This document shows, piece after piece, positions 24,509-31,888 of a stretch of 41,363 nucleotides of DNA; the first letter of the stretch is position 1, and every line of letters starts with the position of its first letter. The position numbers were made by a program, and so were the translations under genes. Under the pieces are notes generated by a model. It was not told the origin of the DNA. It was given only the letters and a program-made list of their open reading frames with translations, and searched no databases. Origin of the DNA: Eubacteriaceae bacterium (GTDB taxonomy: Bacteria > Bacillota > Clostridia > Peptostreptococcales > Anaerovoracaceae); assembly GCA_022652985.1 (NCBI GenBank), contig JALCRY010000016.1:1-41363 (forward strand), in the 5' to 3' direction.

Positions 24509-26278
24509 CTACTTTACCTCCTCAATCGCATCGAACGGACATACCTGCATGCAGACACCGCATCCCAGACATGAATCCTGGTTGATAGTGATCTTGTCGC
24601 CTGAATTGTAGATAGCCGGGCAGCCGACTCCTACGCAGCTCTTGCACTTCTTGCACTTGTCCTGATCGATGATGCACTTCTTCGGCGAAAGGTCGAAGTT
24701 TGCCTTGTCTTCTTCTGTGAACTTCTTCAGAGCGCACGGCCACTTTGTAATGAGCACTGTAGGCTCGTCTTTCGCGAGTGCCTCGTCGAGAGCCTTGTTG
24801 ACCTCATCGAGGTGGTTAGGGTTGACAGTATAGATATTCTCTTCCTTGACACCGATAGCCATGCAGAGCGCAGGAATGTCTACTTCCGTTGTCTCTTTGC
24901 CCATCAGAGTATATCCTGAACCCGGGTTCTGCTGATGTCCGGTCATGCCTGTGATCCTGTTGTCAAGGATGATCGAAACCGAGCTGCCCTGGTTATATAC
25001 AGCGCCGATCAGTGATTCAACGCCCGTATGGAAGAATGTCGAATCTCCGAGAACTCCTACTACCTTCGTTTCTGTATTTGCTCTCTTCATAGCGATCGAT
25101 GCGCCGTGCGCCATACTGAGTGATCCGCCCATGCAGATGCATGTGTGAAGCGCGCTCAGCGGAGGAGCTGCACCGAGTGTATAGCATCCGATATCTCCGT
25201 TGATCATGATGTTCTTTCTCTTGGAAAGAGCATAGAAAAAGCCCCTGTGAGGACAGCCTGCGCAGAGCGTAGGAGGTCTGACAACAGCATCTTCGTTTAT
25301 TTTTCTAGGTTTGTCAGTACCGCCGAAAATAGCATTTCTGACGATATCTGTATTCAATTCATCAAATGAAGGAATTACCTGTTTCCCGATAACGTCGATC
25401 CCGAGAAGCTTGCAGTGTCTCTCGATGTAAGGATCCATCTCTTCGATTACATAGATCTTTTCGACTTTTTCAGCGAACTCTTTAACGAGCGCGTCAGGGA
25501 ACGGCCATGACATGCCGAGCTTGAGGTATGAAGCATCTTCGCCGAATACTTCTTTCGAGTACTGATATGAAATACCCGATGTGATAACGCCGACTTTCTT
25601 GTCGTTGTATTCCGGCTTGTTGATCTCGCATGTTTCAGAATACTCTCTCATGATCTTGATCCTGTCTTCGAGCTTAGCTCTGAGGACCTTTGCATTTGCC
25701 GGTACTGTAACATACTTGGCGATCTTTGGCTCATAAGGAACGATAGGCTTGGAAACTCTTTCGCCGAGTTCAACGAGTCCCTTTGAGTGGCATACTCTTG
25801 TAGTAAGATGCATAATGATCGGTGTGTCAAATCTTTCCGAAAGCTCAAAAGCGAGCTTCATGAAGTCCTTGCACTCCTGGCTGTCCGAAGGTTCAAGCAT
25901 GAGAGCTCTTGCCGATTCAGCCGTGTTTCTGTTGTCCTGCTCGTTCTGGGAACTGTGCTGTCCCGGATCGTCAGCAACGCAGAATACCATTCCGCCTGTA
26001 ACACCTGTGTAACAGAATGTGTAAAGAGGGTCAGCAGCAACGTTCAGTCCTACGTGCTTCATAGCGCAGAGCGATCTTACTCCGGCTATCGAAGCTCCGA
26101 TAGCAGCCTCTGCTCCTACCTTCTCATTCGGTGCCCATTCTGAATAGACATCTTTATAGTTAGCAATATTTTCGAGTATCTCTGTACTCGGTGTTCCCGG
26201 ATAAGCCGAAGCGAATTCCATGCCGCCTTCCCAGGCGCCTCTTGCTATCGCTTCATTACCCGACATAATGGTTTTCAT
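24509..26278 (-). CDS. iorA: Indolepyruvate:ferredoxin oxidoreductase, alpha subunit, copy 2
   Basis: A 589-residue TPP-dependent subunit with the same layout as copy 1: YPGTPSTEILE at the start, CAGCPHRGFFYA in the middle, LDNRITGMTGHQ in the TPP region, and a C-terminal two-cluster ferredoxin domain (CKKCKSCVGVGCP and CLGCGVCMQVCP). The start at 26278 follows AAAGGAGGA. A sigma-54 promoter ends about 38 nt before this start, and a sigma-54 activator is the next gene upstream, so expression is probably induced by a metabolite. The two IorA copies differ across their length, so this is an old duplication or separate acquisition, and different 2-oxo acid preferences are likely (inference). Confidence 0.93.
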   Translation of the reverse strand: MKTIMSGNEAIARGAWEGGMEFASAYPGTPSTEILENIANYKDVYSEWAPNEKVGAEAAIGASIAGVRSLCAMKHVGLNVAADPLYTFCYTGVTGGMVFCVADDPGQHSSQNEQDNRNTAESARALMLEPSDSQECKDFMKLAFELSERFDTPIIMHLTTRVCHSKGLVELGERVSKPIVPYEPKIAKYVTVPANAKVLRAKLEDRIKIMREYSETCEINKPEYNDKKVGVITSGISYQYSKEVFGEDASYLKLGMSWPFPDALVKEFAEKVEKIYVIEEMDPYIERHCKLLGIDVIGKQVIPSFDELNTDIVRNAIFGGTDKPRKINEDAVVRPPTLCAGCPHRGFFYALSKRKNIMINGDIGCYTLGAAPPLSALHTCICMGGSLSMAHGASIAMKRANTETKVVGVLGDSTFFHTGVESLIGAVYNQGSSVSIILDNRITGMTGHQQNPGSGYTLMGKETTEVDIPALCMAIGVKEENIYTVNPNHLDEVNKALDEALAKDEPTVLITKWPCALKKFTEEDKANFDLSPKKCIIDQDKCKKCKSCVGVGCPAIYNSGDKITINQDSCLGCGVCMQVCPFDAIEEVK

Positions 26279-26323
26279 ATGGTGTCCTCCTTTGTGATTG
26301 TATTTCATCTACACACTTATTAT

Positions 26324-26342
26324 AAAGCAAATTCCATGCCAA
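26324..26342 (-). promoter_or_regulatory. Sigma-54 (-24/-12) promoter of iorAB copy 2
   Basis: On the minus strand TTGGCATGGAATTTGCTTT. Against the consensus YTGGCACGRNNNTTGCW only one position differs (T for C), and the GG-to-GC spacing is exactly 10 nt. Transcription should start near 26316, about 38 nt before the iorA ATG. Confidence 0.88.
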
Positions 26343-26415
26343 ATATGAAAATCATTATTTTTGCGCTTTTTTCGGCGAGCCGCCGCCTTTCGCCGCAGTA
26401 ATGGGTTGGCTATTC

Positions 26416-26455
26416 GGGGTTTTTGGGTTTAACGGGTGGTTATGGGATACCATAA
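26416..26455. promoter_or_regulatory. Candidate enhancer (activator-binding) site for the sigma-54 promoter
   Basis: TTATGG-GATA-CCATAA (26440-26455) is a perfect 6-bp dyad centred about 107 bp upstream of the -24 element, the usual enhancer distance. The adjoining plus strand 26416-26446 has four G-runs separated by 5, 6 and 7 nt, a possible G-quadruplex. One octamer GCAGTAAT lies close by at 26395-26402. Confidence 0.5.
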
Positions 26456-26508
26456 ACCTGCTGTACCGTTATTGCACGGCTCATATGGGATGTGTGCGGT
26501 GTTTTGCA

Positions 26509-28575
26509 TCAGACGCGCGCGGCGTCCATGCCCGACGCAGTAATGACCGTGCCCGCTTTTCCTTTCCCTATCACGACGTAGCCGTCGCGCGCCAGGTTCT
26601 GCAGTATCGTACGTACCTGCTGCTCACCCAGGAAAACTCCGCGGTCTTTCGCCAGCGCGGAAATGCTGCGCCTCCCGAGACGCCTTCCTTGCTCAAACCC
26701 GTCGGCCAGGATCCCCAGCACCAGCATCTCGTCACCGGACATTACTGCACCCGCATTCCCCGGCGCCGTCTCCTCGTGCAGGCCCGGCTGATGATCGTAG
26801 AGTTTATAGGCGTCCTTTCTGTTCGGATATGTTTTCAGCAGTTCCTCGACATCACGGCTGTCCACGTTTTCGCGGTCGAGACTGATGAGAAATTCGATGC
26901 AGTTCCGCAGTTCACGGATATTGCCCCACCACTGATGGGCCATGAGCATGTTGCGTGCCGACGTCGTCGATTCCAGTTTCCCCCCGAACTGAGCGGCAAA
27001 ATGGTCGATGAGTTCCGGGATATCGCTCTTGTGCTCGCGCAGCGGCGGCAGCTTGAGCGGCAGCACTCTGATCCTGTAATAAAGGTCTTCTCTGAATTCG
27101 CCGTCCGCCACCATGCGCCCGAGGTCGCGGTTGCTCGAGGCAATGATGCGGCAGTTCACCGGGATGACGTAATTGCCGCCGACCCGCACGACTTCTTTTT
27201 CCTGCAGGACACGCAGCAGTTTTTTCTGCAGCGACATATCCATTTCGGAGATCTCGTCCAGGAAAAGCGTGCCCGTGCTGGCCATCTCGAATATGCCGGT
27301 CTTGCCGCCCTTGCTCGCGCCCGTGAACGCGCCTTCCTCATATCCGAAGAGTTCGCTTTCGAGAAGGTCGCCCGGGATCGCTCCGCAGTTGACCGCCACG
27401 AACTGGCGCGGCTGCCTGCTGCTCGCATTGTGTATCGCCTGCGCGAACATTTCCTTGCCCGTTCCGTTCTCGCCGGTAATGAGCACTGAGGAGTCCGACT
27501 TCGCCATCCTCTTCGCGATATTTTTGGTTTCGCGCATGACCTCGCTGCTGCCGATGATGTCATCAAACGTGTATTTGGCGACATATCCGCGATCCTGTAC
27601 ATCCGCCCGCAGCTTGTGATGCCTCTTTTCCTCTTCTCTGAATTTCTTTATTACGGCGACGGCGCCGTAATACTTGCCCGCATTTGTCTTCGGCTCGACC
27701 GAAACGATCAGGTCTTCGTTGTTGTAATTGCAGACGTATTCTTCGACCCGCCGGTGGTTCTTGAGCGCCTCGCTGAAATAGACGAACGGGAATAATTCAT
27801 CCGCGTCTTTGCCCACGACGTACCGCGCCTCGATGCCGAACTGTTTCTCGCATTCGCCGTTGATCGCAGTAATGCTCCCGTCGTTGTCCACGCTTATTAC
27901 TGACCCCGCGATCATCTTGATCAGCAGATCCGCCGAGCTGATGTAGCGGTTGTGGCTTTCGAGATTTTTGAACAGCCCTTCGTGCATAGGAACGAGATAG
28001 GAAGGTGCGCCCATTATATCCATTTTTTCCAGCAGACCCGGCACATCGAACGCCGAACCGATGTCCAGCAGCGTTTCGAGATCTATTACCGAATATCCCA
28101 GGTCATAGACGTCTTTGAAATGGCCGACCTCATCCATGTGGTCGTGCGTCGTGGCAATGCATTTCCCCCTCAGGTCGATCCCGTCCAGCGACCCGATCGG
28201 CGTAAGTTTGATTTCGCGCGCGCCGATCCTGATGAGCGTCTTGCACAGCCTGGTCGCTATTTCCCAGTCGCTCTGATACACGAGCACATCCGACCCTTTA
28301 GGAATATCCATCGCTTTTTCCAGTCCGCCCGCACCTACTGTAATGCCCGCAAACAGTATGTCGCTCAGCTCGATGTTGCTGAGCTGGGCGTGCATCTTCA
28401 TATATCCCTCAAACGATTCAGTAAGCAGAATATTTTCACCGTCCGGTATCTCCGGCATCGGCTGCCCGATTATCAGCTGGAAAATACGTGCGCTGCTCAT
28501 GAACGTTTCGATCTGCTTGGTGAAAAAATCGATCACATCACCGCCATAACCTATTATCAGCAAATTCTTCGCCAT
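26509..28575 (-). CDS. Sigma-54-dependent transcriptional activator with PAS domain
   Basis: A 688-residue enhancer-binding protein. Residues 1-200 are an unusual N-terminal sensory region that looks Rossmann-like (LLIIGYGGDVIDFF; DVLVYQSD). A PAS domain covers about 215-315. The AAA+ domain (335-575) has Walker A GENGTGKE (368-375), the sigma-54-contacting GAFTGA (415-420) and Walker B TLFLDE (436-441). The C-terminus (about 615-685) looks like a winged helix (LGRRSISALAKDRGVFLGEQQVRTILQNL) rather than the usual Fis-type helix-turn-helix. The next gene downstream, iorA copy 2, has a sigma-54 promoter, so this is very likely its activator. Four copies of the octamer lie in this gene or just past its end. 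Confidence 0.92.
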   Translation of the reverse strand: MAKNLLIIGYGGDVIDFFTKQIETFMSSARIFQLIIGQPMPEIPDGENILLTESFEGYMKMHAQLSNIELSDILFAGITVGAGGLEKAMDIPKGSDVLVYQSDWEIATRLCKTLIRIGAREIKLTPIGSLDGIDLRGKCIATTHDHMDEVGHFKDVYDLGYSVIDLETLLDIGSAFDVPGLLEKMDIMGAPSYLVPMHEGLFKNLESHNRYISSADLLIKMIAGSVISVDNDGSITAINGECEKQFGIEARYVVGKDADELFPFVYFSEALKNHRRVEEYVCNYNNEDLIVSVEPKTNAGKYYGAVAVIKKFREEEKRHHKLRADVQDRGYVAKYTFDDIIGSSEVMRETKNIAKRMAKSDSSVLITGENGTGKEMFAQAIHNASSRQPRQFVAVNCGAIPGDLLESELFGYEEGAFTGASKGGKTGIFEMASTGTLFLDEISEMDMSLQKKLLRVLQEKEVVRVGGNYVIPVNCRIIASSNRDLGRMVADGEFREDLYYRIRVLPLKLPPLREHKSDIPELIDHFAAQFGGKLESTTSARNMLMAHQWWGNIRELRNCIEFLISLDRENVDSRDVEELLKTYPNRKDAYKLYDHQPGLHEETAPGNAGAVMSGDEMLVLGILADGFEQGRRLGRRSISALAKDRGVFLGEQQVRTILQNLARDGYVVIGKGKAGTVITASGMDAARV

Positions 28576-28743
28576 CTCTGCTCCTTCCCGTTTCTTTTCG
28601 TTTTTTGTTTATTTGTTTCTTATTTTGTTTTTTCATTTCTTGATGTTTCTTCTTCGCGCTGCTTGATCGGGGCCGCGGACTTTCGGTTCGGACCCGCGGG
28701 CTTCCGCTATCATGCCTTGCTCGCAGGGGACCTTTCGCGGGTC

Positions 28744-28773
28744 CCGCATATCCCGTAAATACCGTATATGCGG
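28744..28773. promoter_or_regulatory. 30-bp dyad over the start of the activator transcript
   Basis: CCGCATAT (28744-28751) and ATATGCGG (28766-28773) are perfect arms. With the inner GTA-AA-TAC the dyad matches at 12 of 14 pairs. It abuts the -10 box of the promoter at 28774, where a repressor would block initiation. Autorepression by the activator is one possibility. Confidence 0.55.
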
Positions 28774-28782
28774 ATTATATCA
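28774..28782 (-). promoter_or_regulatory. Extended -10 promoter of the sigma-54 activator gene
   Basis: TGATATAAT on the minus strand (28782-28774), a perfect -10 with the TGN extension. No good -35 is seen. The transcript would have a leader of about 190 nt. Confidence 0.55.
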
Positions 28783-28923
28783 CACCGCGCATATGAATAA
28801 CAGTATGGTATCCGATGATCGAATAAGATGTTTTTCTTTAAGGTGACGCGCTTTCCGGATTGCCGGAAATTTGCGTCAGCCTTTCCCTTCTGTTTCCAAA
28901 TTTTGGCCGATATAGCTGACGGA

Positions 28924-29092
28924 GTTGGTGCAGATTTTCGATTTCGCCGGGTCTGCACCACCATTTACCGGGCTGCAGCGGTTGAGCGGACGCTCAGCGG
29001 GTGAATCGACCTTCGTTCCGGCGGCGAAGGCCTTCAAGCGTTGAAAAAGGTGGTGCCATTTTCGACTTTCGGAAAATTTGCACCACCTTTTT
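28924..29092 (+). repeat. 169-bp dispersed intergenic repeat, copy 2 (three hairpins)
   Basis: Gap-free counterpart of 11833-12001. Hairpin 1 spans 28924-28962, with one mismatch in the stem. Hairpin 2 is TTGAGCG / CGCTCAG (28982-28997), with one G-T pair at its base. Hairpin 3 spans 29044-29092: AAAAAGGTGGTGC pairs perfectly with GCACCACCTTTTT. Compared with copy 1, the fifth base of the left arm changes from T to A and its partner from A to T, so pairing is kept. Hairpin 3 has T-runs on both strands and probably also terminates the dusB transcript. Confidence 0.85.
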
Positions 29093-29143
29093 TAATTTTA
29101 CTTTTTTCTGCCTCTTCCTCATCGCAGGTTCCGCCGCGGCCGC

Positions 29144-30118
29144 CTATTCGCCGCAGCTCATTAGTGCGGCACGCATTTCTTCGGGGTCGTCGATCGTGTT
29201 GATGAGACGGCGGAAGGAGGCGGCGCCGTGAAAGCCTTTGATATACCAGCCGACGAACTTGCGCATTTCACGGACTCCGGCGCGGTCGCCTTTTTCAGCG
29301 CGCAGCATGTCATAATGCCTGACCATCATTTCTACGCGCTCGCTGTGAGACGGCGCAGGCGGGAGCGGCAGGCCGTTCCAGAGGGCGAGGGCGTCGCGGA
29401 AGATCCAGGGATTCCCCAGCATTCCGCGGGCGATCATTACGAAATCGCAGCCGGTCTCATCCATCATGCGGAGCGCGTCCTCGCCTTTCATGATGTCGCC
29501 GTTGCCGATCACCGGAATGGATACGGCTTTCTTGACTTCAGCGATCACGCCCCAGTCGGCCGCTCCTTCGTAGTACTGTTCTCTTGTGCGGCCGTGCACG
29601 GCGACTGCGGAAGCGCCGGCGGCCTCGACGGCCCTGGCGGCTTCGGGAGCATTGATATTCGCCAGGCTCCAGCCGGCGCGCATCTTGACCGTTACCGGTT
29701 TCGAAGTGTTGTCGCAGACGGCTTTCACCACGTCGTACAGAAGGTCGAGATTTTTCATGAGCGCGGAGCCCTCGCCGTTTTTCACGATCTTCGGCACGGG
29801 GCAGCCGCAGTTGATGTCGAGCACCTCGTTCGGGCGGTCATCGAGAAAATGAGCAGTCCAGGCCATTACTGCAGGCTCGCTGCCGAATATCTGATAAGCG
29901 CAGGGATGGTCCGCGGGATATATTTTCAGCAGGCGCTCGGTATTCTTGCTGCCGTACATGAGACCTTTGCCGCTGATCATTTCGCTGTACGTCAGAGCGG
30001 CGCCCATTTCCCGGCAGAGGAGCCGGGTCGGCGCATCGGTTATCCCCGCGAGCGGGGCCGCTATAAAGGGGCTCTCAAGCTGGAGAGCCCCTATTTTCAA
30101 GTCGTTTTTTTGATTCAT
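29144..30118 (-). CDS. dusB: tRNA-dihydrouridine synthase, DusB type
   Basis: A 324-residue FMN enzyme that reduces uridines in the tRNA D-loop. The active-site motif is DINCGCPVPKIVKNGEGSALM with catalytic Cys106. PFIAAPLAGITDAPTRLLCREMGA and VKMRAGW are conserved, and the C-terminal helical domain binds tRNA. The start at 30118 is 8 bp past the coaX stop. Near its 5' end (30068-30091) the coding sequence can form a perfect 9-bp hairpin. It is the last gene of the run that starts with mmdA or earlier. Confidence 0.93.
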   Translation of the reverse strand: MNQKNDLKIGALQLESPFIAAPLAGITDAPTRLLCREMGAALTYSEMISGKGLMYGSKNTERLLKIYPADHPCAYQIFGSEPAVMAWTAHFLDDRPNEVLDINCGCPVPKIVKNGEGSALMKNLDLLYDVVKAVCDNTSKPVTVKMRAGWSLANINAPEAARAVEAAGASAVAVHGRTREQYYEGAADWGVIAEVKKAVSIPVIGNGDIMKGEDALRMMDETGCDFVMIARGMLGNPWIFRDALALWNGLPLPPAPSHSERVEMMVRHYDMLRAEKGDRAGVREMRKFVGWYIKGFHGAASFRRLINTIDDPEEMRAALMSCGE

Positions 30119-30126
30119 TATTCGCG

Positions 30127-30963
30127 TTACTCTACTACATCTTTGAGTTCGACCCTTTTATTGTTGTGCTTGCGGGGTTCCTTTTTGTTCTTCTCGTAGA
30201 TGATCTCCAGGCCTTCAAGCGTGAGTTCCTTGTCCACGATGTCGATGCAGCTGACGCCGCTTTCGATGAGCGATGAGAGGCCGCCGGTCGCGATCACCTT
30301 GACTTCCTTGTCCTCGCCGCAGAGCTCATGGAGTTCCTTTTTCATTCTGCCCACGATGTATTCTGTCATGCCCATGTGGCCGTACACGAGTCCGGACTGC
30401 ATGGCAGTAATGGTATTTTTGCAGATGACTTTTCCCGGCTCCTCAAGTTCGACTTTAGGCAGCTGAGCAGTCATGCGCACGAGTGCTTCGGACGAGATCT
30501 TCAGTCCCGGGGCAATCGTGCCGCCGAGATATTCCGCCTTGTCCGTGACAGCCGTGAATGTGGTGGCTGTGCCGTAGTCGATGACGATCAGCGGTCCGCC
30601 GTATTTGGTATAGGCCGCGACCGAGTCGACGATCAGGTCGGAGCCGACTGCTTTCGGGTTGTCATATTTTACGATAAGTCCTGTTTTCACCCCGGCTTCT
30701 ATGACGATGGCATATTTGCCGAAGTACTTCTGGGAAAGGTGCTGGATAGTATAAAGCACCGACGGTACAACCGTCGAAACAATGACGTCATCCACGTCAC
30801 GGATGCTGAGACCTGAATACGTGAACAGCTGGTTTATTACCATGCCGTATTCGTCGGCGCTCTTGCCGTTGTCGGTCTCGAGCCTCCAGTTCTCAATCAT
30901 TTTTCTGTCTTTGAAAACACCCATTGTGATGTTGGTATTACCAACATCGAAAGCCAGTAACAT
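30127..30963 (-). CDS. coaX: Type III pantothenate kinase
   Basis: A 278-residue ASKHA-fold kinase that phosphorylates pantothenate in the first step of CoA synthesis. Type III enzymes use a monovalent cation and are not inhibited by CoA. MLLAFDVGNTNITMGVF is the nucleotide motif, with NPKAVGSDLIVDSVAA and VIDYGTATTFTAV further on. About 20 basic residues extend the C-terminus (NKKEPRKHNNKRVELKD). It lies 13 bp after the biotin-carrier gene. CoA supply next to a CoA-ester decarboxylase or carboxylase makes sense, but the link may only be operon packing. Confidence 0.95.
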   Translation of the reverse strand: MLLAFDVGNTNITMGVFKDRKMIENWRLETDNGKSADEYGMVINQLFTYSGLSIRDVDDVIVSTVVPSVLYTIQHLSQKYFGKYAIVIEAGVKTGLIVKYDNPKAVGSDLIVDSVAAYTKYGGPLIVIDYGTATTFTAVTDKAEYLGGTIAPGLKISSEALVRMTAQLPKVELEEPGKVICKNTITAMQSGLVYGHMGMTEYIVGRMKKELHELCGEDKEVKVIATGGLSSLIESGVSCIDIVDKELTLEGLEIIYEKNKKEPRKHNNKRVELKDVVE

Positions 30964-30976
30964 CTGATAAATCCTC

Positions 30977-31360
30977 CTATTTAATTGTTACGAGCACCTG
31001 GCCCGCATTTACCGAAGCGCCCTTGTTCACCGCTATCGAACTGATAACGCCTGCACGGGGAGCCTGAATCTCGTTTTCCATTTTCATTGCTTCGAGTATG
31101 AGAAGGACCTGTCCGTCCGTCACGCTGTCACCCTCCGCGACTCTGATTTCCAGGATCGTTCCCGGCATCGGCGCGGTCGCGGCGATCTCGCCTTCCGGAA
31201 CTGATTCCGGCCTTCTGCTCTCTACAGCGGGTCTCGGGACTTCCGGTCCCGGAGCAGGAGCCTGCGTCACCTGAGGTGCCCTGACGACCGGAGTTTCGGA
31301 GACTTCCTCGACCTCGACCTCATATAAATTCCCGTTAACTTTTATATTATATTTCTTCAT
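30977..31360 (-). CDS. Biotin carboxyl/carboxylate carrier subunit
   Basis: A 127-residue protein. The C-terminal biotinyl domain (about 58-127) carries the attachment lysine Lys93 in [13 protein letters not shown] Pro/Ala-rich flexible linker (about 26-56) links it to a short N-terminal part. This is the gamma/carrier subunit of methylmalonyl-CoA, oxaloacetate or glutaconyl-CoA decarboxylases, which moves the carboxyl group from the transferase (mmdA here) to the membrane subunit. It lies between oadG-like and coaX. The biotin ligase is not in the window. Confidence 0.92.
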   Translation of the reverse strand: MKKYNIKVNGNLYEVEVEEVSETPVVRAPQVTQAPAPGPEVPRPAVESRRPESVPEGEIAATAPMPGTILEIRVAEGDSVTDGQVLLILEAMKMENEIQAPRAGVISSIAVNKGASVNAGQVLVTIK

Positions 31361-31376
31361 TAATGTCCTCCTGTGA

Positions 31377-31880
31377 TCAGTTCAGCAGATCCATCCGCCC
31401 GGAGCTTTCCCAGGCGGAGCTTCCGCCCTGGAGCCGCCTGATGTTCCTGATGACGAGTTTTCTGTTCGGCCCGCCGTACGCTGCGACTGCAGCTGCAATG
31501 ACTGCAGTAATTTCTTCTTCGTCCGTTCCCGACGATGCTCTGGCTGCGGCAAGTCCCGCCGCATACCCGGCTTCGTATCCGCCCGGTCCGGCAGTTCCGC
31601 CTGTTCCGGCAGTTCCGGCAGTCTGCTCAGTGCCGGCCGCTTCATCATTCAGACCCGCGTCCTGCGCAGGCTTCATTTCAAGGCCGGAAGTTTCCGCAGG
31701 CCCGGAGGCCGTTCCCGTTTTCACGGTCGCCGACGACGACGAAGTCGATGCCGGCTGCGCGGAATATCTGGCCGCCCTGATCCGCTTTTCCATTTCGGAT
31801 CTCATCACGAAAATGCATCCTGTCAGGCAGAGAATGATCAGGGACAGCGCGATAATTATTATCGTTGTCAATTGAATCAT
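31377..31880 (-). CDS. OadG-like sodium-pump decarboxylase small subunit
   Basis: A 167-residue protein with one N-terminal membrane segment (about 4-26), then a long Thr/Gly/Ala/Ser-rich spacer (about 40-110, with [13 protein letters not shown]), then a conserved end ([27 protein letters not shown]). That end matches the delta/gamma (OadG) subunits that hold the decarboxylase on the membrane. Its place between the transferase and the carrier genes supports this. The spacer is longer than I expect for the family. The membrane-pump beta subunit is not found beside it. Confidence 0.75.
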   Translation of the reverse strand: MIQLTTIIIIALSLIILCLTGCIFVMRSEMEKRIRAARYSAQPASTSSSSATVKTGTASGPAETSGLEMKPAQDAGLNDEAAGTEQTAGTAGTGGTAGPGGYEAGYAAGLAAARASSGTDEEEITAVIAAAVAAYGGPNRKLVIRNIRRLQGGSSAWESSGRMDLLN

Positions 31881-31888
31881 CCTTTCAT

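Larger units (their letters stand above)
28576..29143. other. 568-bp gene-free stretch between dusB and the sigma-54 activator
   Basis: Contents from left to right: a long leader of the activator gene (28576-28743), T-rich on the plus strand, with a GGGACC/GGTCCC stem at 28727-28745; a 30-bp dyad; an extended -10 promoter; a plain stretch (28783-28923) in which nothing was recognised; copy 2 of the 169-bp repeat; and the short tail after the dusB stop. No protein gene is supported. Confidence 0.7.

Noticed and set aside
26354-26396. GC-rich stem (CGGCGA...TCGCCG) after the sigma-54 activator as a terminator
   Set aside because: On the transcribed strand the stem is followed by A's, not T's, so it lacks the terminator signature.
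28719-28760. T-box-like leader before the sigma-54 activator (GGGACCCGCG on the minus strand)
   Set aside because: The conserved T-box sequence AGGGTGGNACCGCG is not matched, and no terminator with a T-run follows. The hairpin was kept only as a leader stem.
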